From: Candidatus Zixiibacteriota bacterium
GTDB taxonomy: Bacteria > Zixibacteria > MSB-5A5 > GN15 > PGXB01
DNA: 61,462 nt
NCBI GenBank assembly: GCA_900498245.1
Contig: LS998015.1
Location: 3,027,224-3,088,685, forward strand
Direction: 5' to 3'
Shown one piece after another: positions 26,096 through 37,213 of the stretch. The notes beneath the pieces were generated by a model. The model was not told where the DNA came from. It worked only from the letters and a program-made list of their open reading frames with translations, and did no database searches. The position numbers were made by a program, and so were the translations under genes. Every line of letters starts with the position of its first letter. Within the stretch, counting starts at the first letter, position 1.

Positions 26096-28291
26096 ATGAG
26101 CATGGAATATATTTTAAAAGATCTCAACCCGGTCCAGAAGGAGGCGGTCACGACGACCGAGGGGCCCCTTCTCATTATCGCCGGGGCCGGTTCGGGCAAA
26201 ACCCGGGTCCTGACGCGCCGGGTGGCCTATATTCTGGGACAGAGATTGGCCGCGCCGCAGAATCTTCTGGCAGTGACATTCACGAACAAGGCCGCCGGGG
26301 AAATGAAAGATAGAATCAACGCTCTTCTGGGGCAGAATATATTTTCTCTGACGGTGGCCACTTTTCATTCTTTCTGCGCCCGTCTCCTTCGCCAGGAAGC
26401 CGAGCAGATCGGCTACTCCAAAAATTATGTCATTTTCGATGAGGACGACGCCCTGGCGATGGTCCGCAACTGCGTGGATCAGGTGGGGCTCTCCCGCAAC
26501 CAGTTCACGCCGGCATCGCTCCGAAGAAAAATATCGGGGCTGAAAAATAAGATGATCGATGCTGAAACGTACGCCGCGAAGGCCTCCGGCTATTTCGACA
26601 CGAGAACGGCGCAAGTCTATACTATGTACGAACGGCGGCTGAAAGAATGCCAGGCGATGGATTTCGATGACTTGATTTACCGGGCGGTGCAACTTCTGGA
26701 AGGAAGCGAACCGGTCCGCGCCAAGTATCAGGAGCGGTTCAAATATATCCTGGTCGATGAGTATCAGGATACCAATCACAGTCAGTACCGGCTCCTGCGT
26801 CACCTGGTGGGACCGCATATGAATATCTGCGTGGTGGGCGACGAGGATCAGTCGATTTACGGCTGGCGCGGCGCCGATATCACCAATATCCTTAATTTCG
26901 AGCATGATTTCCCCGGCGCCCGCATAATAAAGATGGAGCAGAATTACCGCTCGACGCAGAATATTCTCGAGGCGGCCTCGGCGGTTATCGCCAATAATAT
27001 CGACCGCAAGGGGAAAACGCTCTGGACCGAAGCGGAGAGTGGTGACCGGTTGAGACTTCTGATTACGGGAACGGCGCTCGATGAAAGCAATACCGTCATC
27101 GATGAAATTCAGAGGCGCCTGGCCGAATGTCCCCTGAAGGAAACGGTCATATTGTACCGCACGAACGCACAATCGCGCGCTTTTGAAGATGTTCTGAGGC
27201 GACGAATCGTGCCGTATCAGATAATCGGAGGGGTTTCATTTTACCAGCGAAAGGAAATCAAGGACCTGGTGGCCTATTTGAAACTTCTGGCCAATCCGAA
27301 AGACGATATTTCATTCCAGAGAATCATAAATTATCCCCGGCGAGGATTGGGTGATAGTTCCATCGAAAAATTATTCGCGCTCGCACAGGCGACGGGGAAA
27401 TCATTGTATGAAGTCGGCGCCGAGGCCGGGGCGATTCCCGAATTGACCTCGCGGGCCAATAAGACCATAGCGAAGTTTGTCGAAATGATGCAGGCGTTCA
27501 GAGTAAAAAAAGAGACCTTGAATATCGCCGATCTGACCCAGCAGTTAATCGATGAACTGAATCTGGTCAATCATCTTCTTGAGGAAGACCCTCTGACGGG
27601 AGAGAGCCGGGTGGAGAATATCGAGGAGTTCGTGGCGGCGGCGCGGGAATTTGTGGCGGCCAGCCCGGAGCCGAATCTGGAAAATTTCCTGGCCGAAATT
27701 TCACTCTACACCGATATCGACAATTTCAAGGAAACCGAAGATAAATTGACCCTGATGACGCTTCATTCGGCCAAAGGACTGGAATTCGATACCGTATTCC
27801 TGGTCGGCCTCGAGGAAGGGTTGTTCCCTCTCGGCCGGGCGATTGAACAGCCGAAGGAACTGGAAGAGGAACGGCGGCTCTTTTATGTCGGGGCGACGCG
27901 CGCCCGGAAGCATCTGTATCTCTCGATGGCCGATGAGAGGAACCGTTTCGGCGAAGGGAGTTCGATTCCATCGCGATTCTTGAAAGAACTCCCGCCGGCG
28001 CTGGTAGAAGTGATGGACACCCGCCGCTATGGGCGAAATGGAACAGCGGCTATTGACCAAGGTGGCTTGGGGAAGGCCGAAGCCCATAAGGAAGACGGCG
28101 GGCCGCATTATGAATATGAAGACGAAGAGGCCATCCGTCCGGGAAGAATCGTGGCCCACCCGACCTTCGGGCGCGGTAAGGTTATGAAAGCGGAGGGTTC
28201 CGGCGAGAATCTTCGTCTCGAGATCTATTTTACCGGCGTGGGGCTCAAGAAAGTCATGGCCAAGTTCGCCAAACTCAAAGTGGTGGGCTAA
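26096..28291 (+). CDS. pcrA: UvrD/PcrA-type superfamily 1A DNA helicase
   Basis: A 731-residue 3'-5' helicase for repair and removal of recombination intermediates. Motifs in order: Q motif LNPVQKEAV, Walker A AGAGSGKT (29-36), FTNKAAGEM, motif II DEYQDTN, motif III GDEDQSIYGWRG, QNYRSTQNIL, and motif VI VGATRARKHLYLS. The C-terminus (from about 675, GRIVAHPTFGRGKV) is the PcrA-type Tudor-like domain that binds RNA polymerase. I prefer the ATG at 26096 over the frame start at 26051 because the extra 15 residues are not family-like and overlap the probable promoter. An ATG two codons on (26102) is also possible. Confidence 0.93.
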   Translation: MSMEYILKDLNPVQKEAVTTTEGPLLIIAGAGSGKTRVLTRRVAYILGQRLAAPQNLLAVTFTNKAAGEMKDRINALLGQNIFSLTVATFHSFCARLLRQEAEQIGYSKNYVIFDEDDALAMVRNCVDQVGLSRNQFTPASLRRKISGLKNKMIDAETYAAKASGYFDTRTAQVYTMYERRLKECQAMDFDDLIYRAVQLLEGSEPVRAKYQERFKYILVDEYQDTNHSQYRLLRHLVGPHMNICVVGDEDQSIYGWRGADITNILNFEHDFPGARIIKMEQNYRSTQNILEAASAVIANNIDRKGKTLWTEAESGDRLRLLITGTALDESNTVIDEIQRRLAECPLKETVILYRTNAQSRAFEDVLRRRIVPYQIIGGVSFYQRKEIKDLVAYLKLLANPKDDISFQRIINYPRRGLGDSSIEKLFALAQATGKSLYEVGAEAGAIPELTSRANKTIAKFVEMMQAFRVKKETLNIADLTQQLIDELNLVNHLLEEDPLTGESRVENIEEFVAAAREFVAASPEPNLENFLAEISLYTDIDNFKETEDKLTLMTLHSAKGLEFDTVFLVGLEEGLFPLGRAIEQPKELEEERRLFYVGATRARKHLYLSMADERNRFGEGSSIPSRFLKELPPALVEVMDTRRYGRNGTAAIDQGGLGKAEAHKEDGGPHYEYEDEEAIRPGRIVAHPTFGRGKVMKAEGSGENLRLEIYFTGVGLKKVMAKFAKLKVVG

Positions 28292-28405
28292 GTTGGATAT
28301 TTTTATCGTACGCCGATATTAAATTCCATTATTCGCCTTTTCCCCTAATCCAAACCGGCCATTTTCCGATACTACTACTACTAATTTGACAGGAAAGGAA
28401 TATTG

Positions 28406-29407
28406 ATGAATTCTCCCTGCCCGAAAAATATCGTGGAAAAAGTGACCGAAGTCGGGAGTCTTCCCCAAACCCTGGCGGCGGTTCTCAAAGTCATAAATAA
28501 TCCCAATTCGGCCGCCGATGAGATTGCCGATACGATTTCCCGTGATGTTTCCCTGACCACCCGGGTTCTGCGTATGGTCAACTCCGCCCAATTCGGGCGG
28601 AAGCGGAAGGTGACCAAAGTCTCGGAAGCGGTCATTATCATGGGGATAAACAGCATTAAGGTCCTTACGCTGAGCAGTTCCGTATTCGGGATGGTCACCG
28701 ACGGCGAGTTTTTCAAAAAATGTAATATCAAGAGGATATGGCGGCACCTTATTGAAACGGCCAGCAACGCCCGGGCGATCGCGGAAGAAATCGGTTACAA
28801 GGAACCGGAAGAAGCCTTTGTGGCGGGAATCATTCATGATCTCGGCATCATCCTGATGCTGCTTTACTACCGTGAGGAGTATCTCGAGGTGGTGCCGAAG
28901 ATGGGAACCGATAAAGAAGGGATCGAGTCGGCAGAGCGGAGTATTTTCGGATTGACTCATGGCGAGGTCGGTTCGGCGATGACCTCCGCCTGGAAATTAC
29001 CGTCGAATCTGACCTTTGTCGTGGAAAATCACCATAAACTGGCGGCCGACATTATAGCGGAGGAGAGCGCCCTGAATAATATTGTCGCCCTGGCGGATCG
29101 GCTGACAATCGGGCCATTTGAAAATTATGCCCCCGATATTGAAAAGAATATAGAATTTGTCCAGAGCGCGTGCGGGGCACTGAAATTAAGTAGTGAGGCG
29201 GTCAATCGAATCCGTAAGGAATCGATTCTGGAATCAATAAAATTAGCCGAATATCTCGATCTCGACATCGGCGACATTCTCGATATTCTGACCGAAGCGA
29301 ACGAGAAGTTGGCGGAACTGTATTTTTCGCTCGAAAAGATATATGTCGAAAAGCGCAATCTTCAGAAACGTTTTCGAGAGACGGCCACCGAACCGGTGCA
29401 TCATTAA
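28406..29407 (+). CDS. HDOD-domain signalling protein
   Basis: A 333-residue protein with an HDOD domain (about residues 12-205): SLPQTLAAVLKVINNP, then VSLTTRVLRMVNSAQFG, then AVIIMGINSIKVLTLSS, and FVAGIIHDLGIIL near 150. HDOD proteins are HD-superfamily relatives that usually lack phosphodiesterase activity and act in signalling, motility or stress. The C-terminal third (about 240-325) is helical and charged and may be a coiled coil. The start is the ATG at 28406, behind AGGAAAGGA; a TTG directly before it is less likely. It sits between pcrA and lon on the same strand, but with gaps of over 100 bases on both sides. Confidence 0.85.
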   Translation: MNSPCPKNIVEKVTEVGSLPQTLAAVLKVINNPNSAADEIADTISRDVSLTTRVLRMVNSAQFGRKRKVTKVSEAVIIMGINSIKVLTLSSSVFGMVTDGEFFKKCNIKRIWRHLIETASNARAIAEEIGYKEPEEAFVAGIIHDLGIILMLLYYREEYLEVVPKMGTDKEGIESAERSIFGLTHGEVGSAMTSAWKLPSNLTFVVENHHKLAADIIAEESALNNIVALADRLTIGPFENYAPDIEKNIEFVQSACGALKLSSEAVNRIRKESILESIKLAEYLDLDIGDILDILTEANEKLAELYFSLEKIYVEKRNLQKRFRETATEPVHH

Positions 29408-29578
29408 AATCTCCTGAATATCGAAGGGGTCAAACCCATGGCCCCAATATTATTAATCTCGAAACAAAGATTGACAGTCTGATCGCGTCCAGAGGCGTAT
29501 TTTGGCGTACCACTTGCCCTGACGGGGGAAATGTAGTAAATTGGTATTTTCGGGCGATATTGGGAAAGTTGAGCACGG

Positions 29579-31975
29579 ATGGAAAAGATGAAATTAGAGT
29601 TTGGCGAAGAGAAAGTTGATATAAAATCACGACTGCCGGTTTTGCCGCTTCGTGATGTGGTAATTTTTCCTCATATGATTTATCCGCTTCTGGTGGGGCG
29701 GCAATCGACCATTTCGGCCCTGCAGGAAGCGATGGTGCTGGATAAGCAGATGTTCCTCTGCGCCCAGAAATCGCCGGAAATCGATGTCCCCGACCAGAAG
29801 GATCTTTATCAGGTCGGGGTGGTGGCCCGCATTCTGCAGGTAATGAAACTCCCCAACGGGACTATCAAGGTTCTGGTGGAAGGTCTTATCCGGGCGAAGG
29901 TCAAGACGATGCATCGCACCGGTTCGTTTTATACCGCCCGGCTGCAAATTATCACCCCGGATCAGGTGAAAGATCGCGAAACCGAGGCCTTTAGCCGCAG
30001 TGTGGTCGAGTTATTTTCGGAATATGTCCGTCTCAACCGGCGGATACCGGAAGAGGTGCTTCTCTCGATTTCCAATATCGATGATTCCCAGCGTCTGGCC
30101 GATACGGTCGCCGCCCATATTCTCATAAAACTGGAGACCAAACAGCAGATACTGCAGATAGAAGCGGTCAAAGAGCAGATGGTGATGATTTCGGATATTC
30201 TCCGTTCGGAAATCGAGATTCTCAAAATTGAACAGAAGATTGATAATTCGGTGCGCGACTCCATGGCCCAGAACCAGCGCGAATTTTATCTCCAGGAGCA
30301 GTTGAAGGCGATCAAAGAGGAACTGGGTCAGGCCGATGAACTCGGCAACGAGGTCGATGACCTAATAAAGAAACTGGAAGGTTTGAAGGCCCCGAAGGAA
30401 GTCAAGGAACGGGCCAACGAAGAGATAAAGCGCCTGTCCAAAATGCACCCTTATTCGGCGGAATCGGCCGTCATACGGAGTTATATCGAGTGGATTGTCG
30501 CCCTGCCGTGGGGCAAATACACGACCGACCGGAGCAATTTCAGGGAAGTCAAAGATATTCTGGACAAAGATCATTACGGGCTGGAAAAACCGAAGAAAAG
30601 AATTTTGGAGCATCTGGCGGTCCTGAAAATCGCACAAAAGGTCAAAGGGCCGATCTTGTGCCTGGTCGGGCCTCCCGGGGTGGGAAAGACATCGATAGGC
30701 AAATCGATCGCCCGGGCGCTGGACAGAAAGTTTGTCCGGATGTCTCTGGGCGGGATTCATGATGAAGCCGAAATACGGGGCCATCGCCGGACCTATATCG
30801 GCTCTCTCCCCGGCCGGATAATCCAATCGATAAAGAAGGCCGGTTCGGCCAATCCGGTCTTTTTGCTGGACGAAGTCGATAAAATCGGCATCGATTTCCG
30901 GGGCGATCCGGCGGCGGCGCTTCTGGAGGTACTCGATCCGGAGCAGAATATCGCCTTCTCAGATAATTATCTGGAACTCGATTTCGATCTGTCGCAGGTG
31001 CTTTTTATAACGACGGCCAATTCCCTTTCCGGTATTCCGCCGGCGCTTCTGGACCGGATGGAGATAATTCGTCTCCCCGGCTATCTGGAGCATGAAAAAA
31101 TCGGAATTATTGAGGGGTATCTTATTCCGAAACTTCAGAAAGAGCTGGGGCTGGAGAAATATGCTCTGGATTTCACCGTAGCGGCTTTGAAACAACTTCT
31201 GCGATTCTATACGAGAGAGGCCGGGGTCCGCGAAGCGGAACGTCAACTGGCCGCCATCATGAGAAAAATCACCCAGCAATTGGCCGAAGGTTCAAAAAAG
31301 AAATCGTTTCAGATCGGCGAAAAACAAATCTCCCAAATGCTGGGTGTGGCGCCGTACGTCTCGACCGATATCAATCCCCATCCCGGACCGGGATATGCGG
31401 TCGGCCTGGCCTGGACCGAATTCGGAGGCGAGGTGCTTCCGATCGAAGTCACTCTCATGAAAGGGCAGTCGAAACTGACGCTGACCGGAAAAATCGGCAC
31501 GGTGATGCAGGAATCGGTTTCGGCCGGGCTTTCTTATATCAGGAGCCATGCTGTGCGATTCGGTCTGGAGCCGGATTTCTATGACAAAATGGAGATTCAT
31601 GTTCATGCCCCGGAGGGGGCAGTACCGAAAGACGGGCCATCGGCCGGAATCACGATCCTGGTGGCGATTGTCTCGGCCCTGACCAAGACGCCAATCCGCT
31701 CCACGCTGGCGCTGACCGGCGAAGTGACCTTAAGCGGCGATATTCTGCCTATTGGCGGTTTGAACGAAAAACTTCTCGCCGCCCGGCGGAATGGGATAAA
31801 GGATGTGATTTATCCGTTCCGCAACAAGAAGGATCTTCCGGATCTTCCCAAGGAACTCATTGAAGGCATTAACTTGTTGGCGGTTAAGAAAATAGATGAT
31901 GCCATAAAGATCGTCTTCGACTCCGGTTTCCGGCCGGCGGCAAAGCCGTCCAGAGCCGGAAAAAAGAAAAAATAA
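29579..31975 (+). CDS. lon: ATP-dependent protease Lon
   Basis: A 798-residue cytoplasmic AAA+ serine protease that degrades damaged and regulatory proteins. The N-terminal substrate domain begins at LPVLPLRDVVIFPHMIYP (about 20), the Walker A GPPGVGKTS lies near 364, and Walker B reads FLLDEVDK. The proteolytic Ser-Lys dyad is Ser688 (KDGPSAGIT) and Lys731 (NEKLLAARRNG), 43 residues apart as in E. coli. The basic tail ends GKKKK. The ATG at 29579 has no strong Shine-Dalgarno. engB follows 55 bases later, the lon-engB order found in many bacteria. Confidence 0.97.
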   Translation: MEKMKLEFGEEKVDIKSRLPVLPLRDVVIFPHMIYPLLVGRQSTISALQEAMVLDKQMFLCAQKSPEIDVPDQKDLYQVGVVARILQVMKLPNGTIKVLVEGLIRAKVKTMHRTGSFYTARLQIITPDQVKDRETEAFSRSVVELFSEYVRLNRRIPEEVLLSISNIDDSQRLADTVAAHILIKLETKQQILQIEAVKEQMVMISDILRSEIEILKIEQKIDNSVRDSMAQNQREFYLQEQLKAIKEELGQADELGNEVDDLIKKLEGLKAPKEVKERANEEIKRLSKMHPYSAESAVIRSYIEWIVALPWGKYTTDRSNFREVKDILDKDHYGLEKPKKRILEHLAVLKIAQKVKGPILCLVGPPGVGKTSIGKSIARALDRKFVRMSLGGIHDEAEIRGHRRTYIGSLPGRIIQSIKKAGSANPVFLLDEVDKIGIDFRGDPAAALLEVLDPEQNIAFSDNYLELDFDLSQVLFITTANSLSGIPPALLDRMEIIRLPGYLEHEKIGIIEGYLIPKLQKELGLEKYALDFTVAALKQLLRFYTREAGVREAERQLAAIMRKITQQLAEGSKKKSFQIGEKQISQMLGVAPYVSTDINPHPGPGYAVGLAWTEFGGEVLPIEVTLMKGQSKLTLTGKIGTVMQESVSAGLSYIRSHAVRFGLEPDFYDKMEIHVHAPEGAVPKDGPSAGITILVAIVSALTKTPIRSTLALTGEVTLSGDILPIGGLNEKLLAARRNGIKDVIYPFRNKKDLPDLPKELIEGINLLAVKKIDDAIKIVFDSGFRPAAKPSRAGKKKK

Positions 31976-32030
31976 GGCTTCACAACGGATTCAAAAAAAT
32001 ATATACTCCGATGGTTCTAAAAATACGCCA

Positions 32031-33922
<1,892 letters not shown>

Positions 33923-33984
33923 ACAATTCGCCTCTTCCATCATATATTAGAGAATGTATATACAAATGTCTTCTGGAGGACGTT

Positions 33985-35013
33985 ATGATCAGGCAAATTT
34001 TGTCTCTTTTAGTGCTCTCAATCATTGCGGTACTTTTATTCATATCCGGATGCGGGAAAGATAACCCGGCGAAACCTCAAACACCGGAGACTGTCAATAG
34101 GTGGCTCCTGAGGAGTAACTGGACATATTCATCCTTCCCGGCTGTAATCGATACGACTCATAAACGGGGCTATTTAATCTGGTACAATCCCTACAATCTT
34201 ATTCCTACCGACAGTATCTGGGAAGACTCTCAGGACCAGACACAATCAAAGACAAGGGCACTATGGCTGAATTTCACGCCCTCGAAGGTTGACCGGCGAC
34301 TGGGTGAGGTTGCCCCGGAATTCGAAATTAGCGATCCGACCATATCCTGGGGCGGGATAATGTGCTATTTGGAGGACGATGAGATCGCGACGATAATGAT
34401 TGCCGAAGAATTGGAACTGAGAATAAAGGGGGATCAGGGGATTGTCCATCTTGATTTCGGATATCTATCCGAAGATATGAATAGGAATATATTTGATGAC
34501 GAAGAAGATATTCTGCGGGGCGGCTACCGCAACCATATTTATGACCCGGGCGAGGATATCGGATTAGACATGTTTCCGGACACCAATGAGCCCGGCTATG
34601 ATCCTGTCCTTAATCCCGATCCCAACGGGGACGACTGGTCTTATGATAATGTTGATGATTATTCGCATATAAACGGCACCGAGGGCAATCTGATGGATGC
34701 TAACGGCAACGTCAGACCGGACGGTGAGGATTTGAACAACAGCGGCATGATAGAAAGAATTAACAACTACTTGTCATACAAAATTGATCTTTCACGAAGT
34801 GATCCCGATTCGCCTTTTCTTCTGCCCGGCGAGAATTTTAACGGCTGGCGGACATTTTTGATCCCCCTGGGAGATTATCGGGCAATAGATACGACATACG
34901 CGGACCAGGATAGAATCTGGTGGCGGCCGCGTTATGCAAGAATTTGGATAGAATCGCCTGACGGGGATGCCGTTACGGTTGGATTCGCGGAATTTAATTT
35001 TGTAAGATATTAA
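33985..35013 (+). CDS. lipoprotein with a SprA-like module
   Basis: A 342-residue protein with a type II signal peptide: hydrophobic residues 7-20, lipobox FISGC, lipidated Cys23. After the linker, residues about 150-260 are rich in Asp, Asn, Gly and Pro (DTNEPGYDPVLNPDPNGDDW, DDYSHINGTEGNLMDANG) and are followed by a beta-rich end. This wording resembles the calcium-binding-looking modules repeated within the very large SprA protein of gliding motility and type 9 secretion. Here it is one module on a lipid anchor. TGGAGG precedes the start. It sits alone after purA. The function is unknown; an envelope role is inferred. Confidence 0.6.
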   Translation: MIRQILSLLVLSIIAVLLFISGCGKDNPAKPQTPETVNRWLLRSNWTYSSFPAVIDTTHKRGYLIWYNPYNLIPTDSIWEDSQDQTQSKTRALWLNFTPSKVDRRLGEVAPEFEISDPTISWGGIMCYLEDDEIATIMIAEELELRIKGDQGIVHLDFGYLSEDMNRNIFDDEEDILRGGYRNHIYDPGEDIGLDMFPDTNEPGYDPVLNPDPNGDDWSYDNVDDYSHINGTEGNLMDANGNVRPDGEDLNNSGMIERINNYLSYKIDLSRSDPDSPFLLPGENFNGWRTFLIPLGDYRAIDTTYADQDRIWWRPRYARIWIESPDGDAVTVGFAEFNFVRY

Positions 35014-35137
35014 GATTATTAGGCATCTATCATCTAATTGACACCGGATTAGTTGATCTTTTTCTTTTCTCCGGCGTTCGGAAAATTCCAATTTATTTGC
35101 CGGGTGGATTCTCCTAAAACACAGACAAAATTATTCA

Positions 35138-35157
35138 AATGCTAAATATTTAGCATT
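35138..35157. promoter_or_regulatory. upstream operator, perfect 20-bp palindrome
   Basis: AATGCTAAATATTTAGCATT is an exact palindrome just upstream of the -35 box. It shares the core GCTAAAT..TTAGC with the second repeat at 35180-35201 and is a likely binding site for the BlaI-type repressor encoded next. Confidence 0.65.
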
Positions 35158-35163
35158 ATTTTC

Positions 35164-35191
35164 TTGACAGGATAAGATTATCTGCTAAATT
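35164..35191 (+). promoter_or_regulatory. promoter of the BlaI/M56 operon
   Basis: TTGACA (35164-35169), 16-base spacer, TAAATT (35186-35191), about 60 bases before the repressor start. The -10 box lies inside the downstream operator. Confidence 0.6.
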
Positions 35192-35201
35192 ATTAGCAGA
35201 T
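35180..35201. promoter_or_regulatory. downstream operator overlapping the -10 box
   Basis: Nine-base arms ATCTGCTAA / TTAGCAGAT around ATTA. A dimeric repressor bound here would block RNA polymerase directly. Its centre is about 43 bases, or four helical turns, from that of the first palindrome. Confidence 0.65.
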
Positions 35202-35251
35202 TAAATGAAACGAATTCAAAATTTAATCGTCGATGGGGTGAGGGAGAATTT

Positions 35252-35650
35252 ATGAAGAAAAAGCTTTTCGAGCGGCTGAGCCGGCGGGAAAGGCAGATAA
35301 TCGAGATAATTTACCGGATCGGCGAGGCCACCGTGGCGCAGGTCCAGGAAGGACTTTCCGATCCGCCGAGTTATTCCTCGGTTCGGGCCCTTCTGGGGAT
35401 ACTTGTCAAAAAGGGATTTGTAAAATTCGAGAAACGGGGAAAAACCTATGTTTATCTTCCGACGGTCAGCCGCGAGAAGGCCCGTCACTCGGCGCTGAGC
35501 AATATCGTCCAGACCTATTTTGACGGCTCGGTGGAGGGGGTGGTGACGACTCTGATTGATATTTCGGCGACGGAACTGACCGACCGGGAACTGGAAAAAC
35601 TGGAAGAAATAATCCGCGAAAGGCGCCGGAAAGAGGGGGCCCATGAGTGA
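35252..35650 (+). CDS. BlaI/MecI/CopY-family transcriptional repressor
   Basis: A 132-residue protein with an N-terminal winged helix (about 8-75: SRRERQIIEIIYR, then EATVAQVQEGL, then YSSVRALLGILVKKGF, then KTYVYLPTVSRE) and a helical dimerisation end, as in BlaI, MecI and related repressors. AGGGAG lies about 8 bases before the ATG. Two palindromes in its own promoter indicate autorepression. The end overlaps the M56 gene by eight bases, the normal BlaI-BlaR1 arrangement in which the membrane protease inactivates the repressor on sensing a signal. No beta-lactamase gene is nearby, so the signal need not be a beta-lactam. Confidence 0.9.
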   Translation: MKKKLFERLSRRERQIIEIIYRIGEATVAQVQEGLSDPPSYSSVRALLGILVKKGFVKFEKRGKTYVYLPTVSREKARHSALSNIVQTYFDGSVEGVVTTLIDISATELTDRELEKLEEIIRERRRKEGAHE

Positions 35651-37145
35651 ATTAATCGCAATTTTGAAAGGAAATCTGATTGGCTCCGGAACCACCGGGT
35701 TCGTTATTATGACCATTATCAAATCCGGCATAATTATGTCGGCGGCGTGCCTAGCGGGGGTTCTGATGTACAAAATGCCGGCCGCCGGCAGAAGTGTTGT
35801 TTTTCGTCTGGCTCTCGCGGCGATACTGCTGATTCCGATATTTTCATTGATTACACCCTCAATCTATATCGCCATTGCCGCGCCGGCAGCTTCGCCTCAG
35901 CCGGTGACATCATCCTCGCAAGGAAACCATGAAGTCGCAAATCAGGCCGTCCAGCCGCGACCGCCGTTTCTATCGTGGGAGAGCGGGGTGATCGGGATCT
36001 GGCTTCTGGGCGTTTTTATAATCATCGGCCGGGCGATATTCGGCTACGCGCTGACGCGAAAAATAATAAAGAAGGCGCGGCCGGTTGAGAGTACAATTTT
36101 GAATGAACTGAAAGAAAAAATATCGAGCGAGATCGGGATAAAAAAGCAGGTTCGGCTGGTCGGGTCATCATCCGCTACCATCCCTTTCGCATTCGGAACC
36201 GTGCGCCCGGTCATTGTCCTGCCGGAGGGCCTTCAGGAGTGGCCGGAAGGCGCTCTGCGGATGGTCCTCGTGCATGAACTGGCGCATATTCGCCGCCGCG
36301 ATCTTTTATGGCTTCATATAAGTACACTGGCGCTGGCCCTCTATTGGTTCAATCCACTGGTCTGGGCAGTGCGGAAAAAAATGATTATGGAATCGGATAA
36401 GACCTGCGATGATTTTGTTCTCTGCGCCGGGGCCGAGGAATCGATATATGCGGAGCGGCTGGTCATGCTGGCGCGCATTGTCAAGCGGGGTCCGCTGGTC
36501 ATCAATCATGGCACCGGTATGGCGCGCCAATCACAATTGGAGGAAAGAATTATGTCAATTCTTGGCAGACAGAAAAGAGTGACGGGGATGCGTAAATTAT
36601 CTCATGTAATCCTTATCGCAGCGGCCGCCCTGCTGATAGTTCCGATGGCCGCAATGCAGTTGCGGGCGGTTGAGCCGGATATTATATCGGCCCAGCCGGA
36701 ACCGCCGCAGAGTGAACCGGCTGAAATACCGGCGATTGATGAATCGGCGCCGGTCGAGCCGGTGTCCGCGGTGACGGAATTGGCGCAGACGGTTCCTTCT
36801 GAAACCGAACCAGAGAAACTTCCTGCGTTCGATGAATTCATTCCGGTTGATTCTACACCGGTGATGATAAAAATGGCCCAGCCGATATACCCGGATTCGG
36901 CAAAAGAAACCGGAGTTGAGGGTGGGGTCTATGTCAATGTCCTGGTTGACAGTAAAGGCCAAATCAGAGACGCCCGTATTTCAAAATCCTCGGGAAGCGC
37001 GATGCTCGATAAGGCCGCCCTGAACGCGGCGCGTCAGTGCGAATGGAAACCGGCCATCAAGGACGGCAAACCGATCGCGGTCTGGGTGTCATACAAAATC
37101 ATTTTCCAGATGGCGGAGAAAAGCGAGAGTCCATCAAAGAAATAA
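35643..37145 (+). CDS. BlaR1-like M56 membrane metallopeptidase with C-terminal TonB domain
   Basis: A 500-residue protein. Three N-terminal membrane helices (about 18-35, 45-70, 115-135) are followed by a cytoplasmic M56 zinc peptidase with HELAH at 211-215, then a fourth helix near 322-340. A Pro/Glu-rich linker (about 345-395) leads to a TonB C-terminal domain (YPDSAKETGVEGGVYVNVLV, then DKAALNAARQCEWKPA). BlaR1 has a penicillin-binding sensor at this place; here it is replaced by TonB, so the protein probably senses or touches a periplasmic or outer-membrane partner. It overlaps the repressor gene by eight bases and should cleave that repressor. Confidence 0.85.
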   Translation: MSELIAILKGNLIGSGTTGFVIMTIIKSGIIMSAACLAGVLMYKMPAAGRSVVFRLALAAILLIPIFSLITPSIYIAIAAPAASPQPVTSSSQGNHEVANQAVQPRPPFLSWESGVIGIWLLGVFIIIGRAIFGYALTRKIIKKARPVESTILNELKEKISSEIGIKKQVRLVGSSSATIPFAFGTVRPVIVLPEGLQEWPEGALRMVLVHELAHIRRRDLLWLHISTLALALYWFNPLVWAVRKKMIMESDKTCDDFVLCAGAEESIYAERLVMLARIVKRGPLVINHGTGMARQSQLEERIMSILGRQKRVTGMRKLSHVILIAAAALLIVPMAAMQLRAVEPDIISAQPEPPQSEPAEIPAIDESAPVEPVSAVTELAQTVPSETEPEKLPAFDEFIPVDSTPVMIKMAQPIYPDSAKETGVEGGVYVNVLVDSKGQIRDARISKSSGSAMLDKAALNAARQCEWKPAIKDGKPIAVWVSYKIIFQMAEKSESPSKK

Positions 37146-37183
37146 GCCGATCATTGCAGCAAATTATTTTCAAACAGACAAAG

Positions 37184-37213
37184 AAGCCGGAATCGGATGA
37201 ATCCGGCTTTTCT
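37184..37213. terminator. terminator between the M56 gene and the converging NUDIX gene
   Basis: Stem AAGCCGGA / TCCGGCTT with a 10-base loop, followed by TTCTT on the plus strand and TTCTTTG on the minus strand. Confidence 0.6.
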
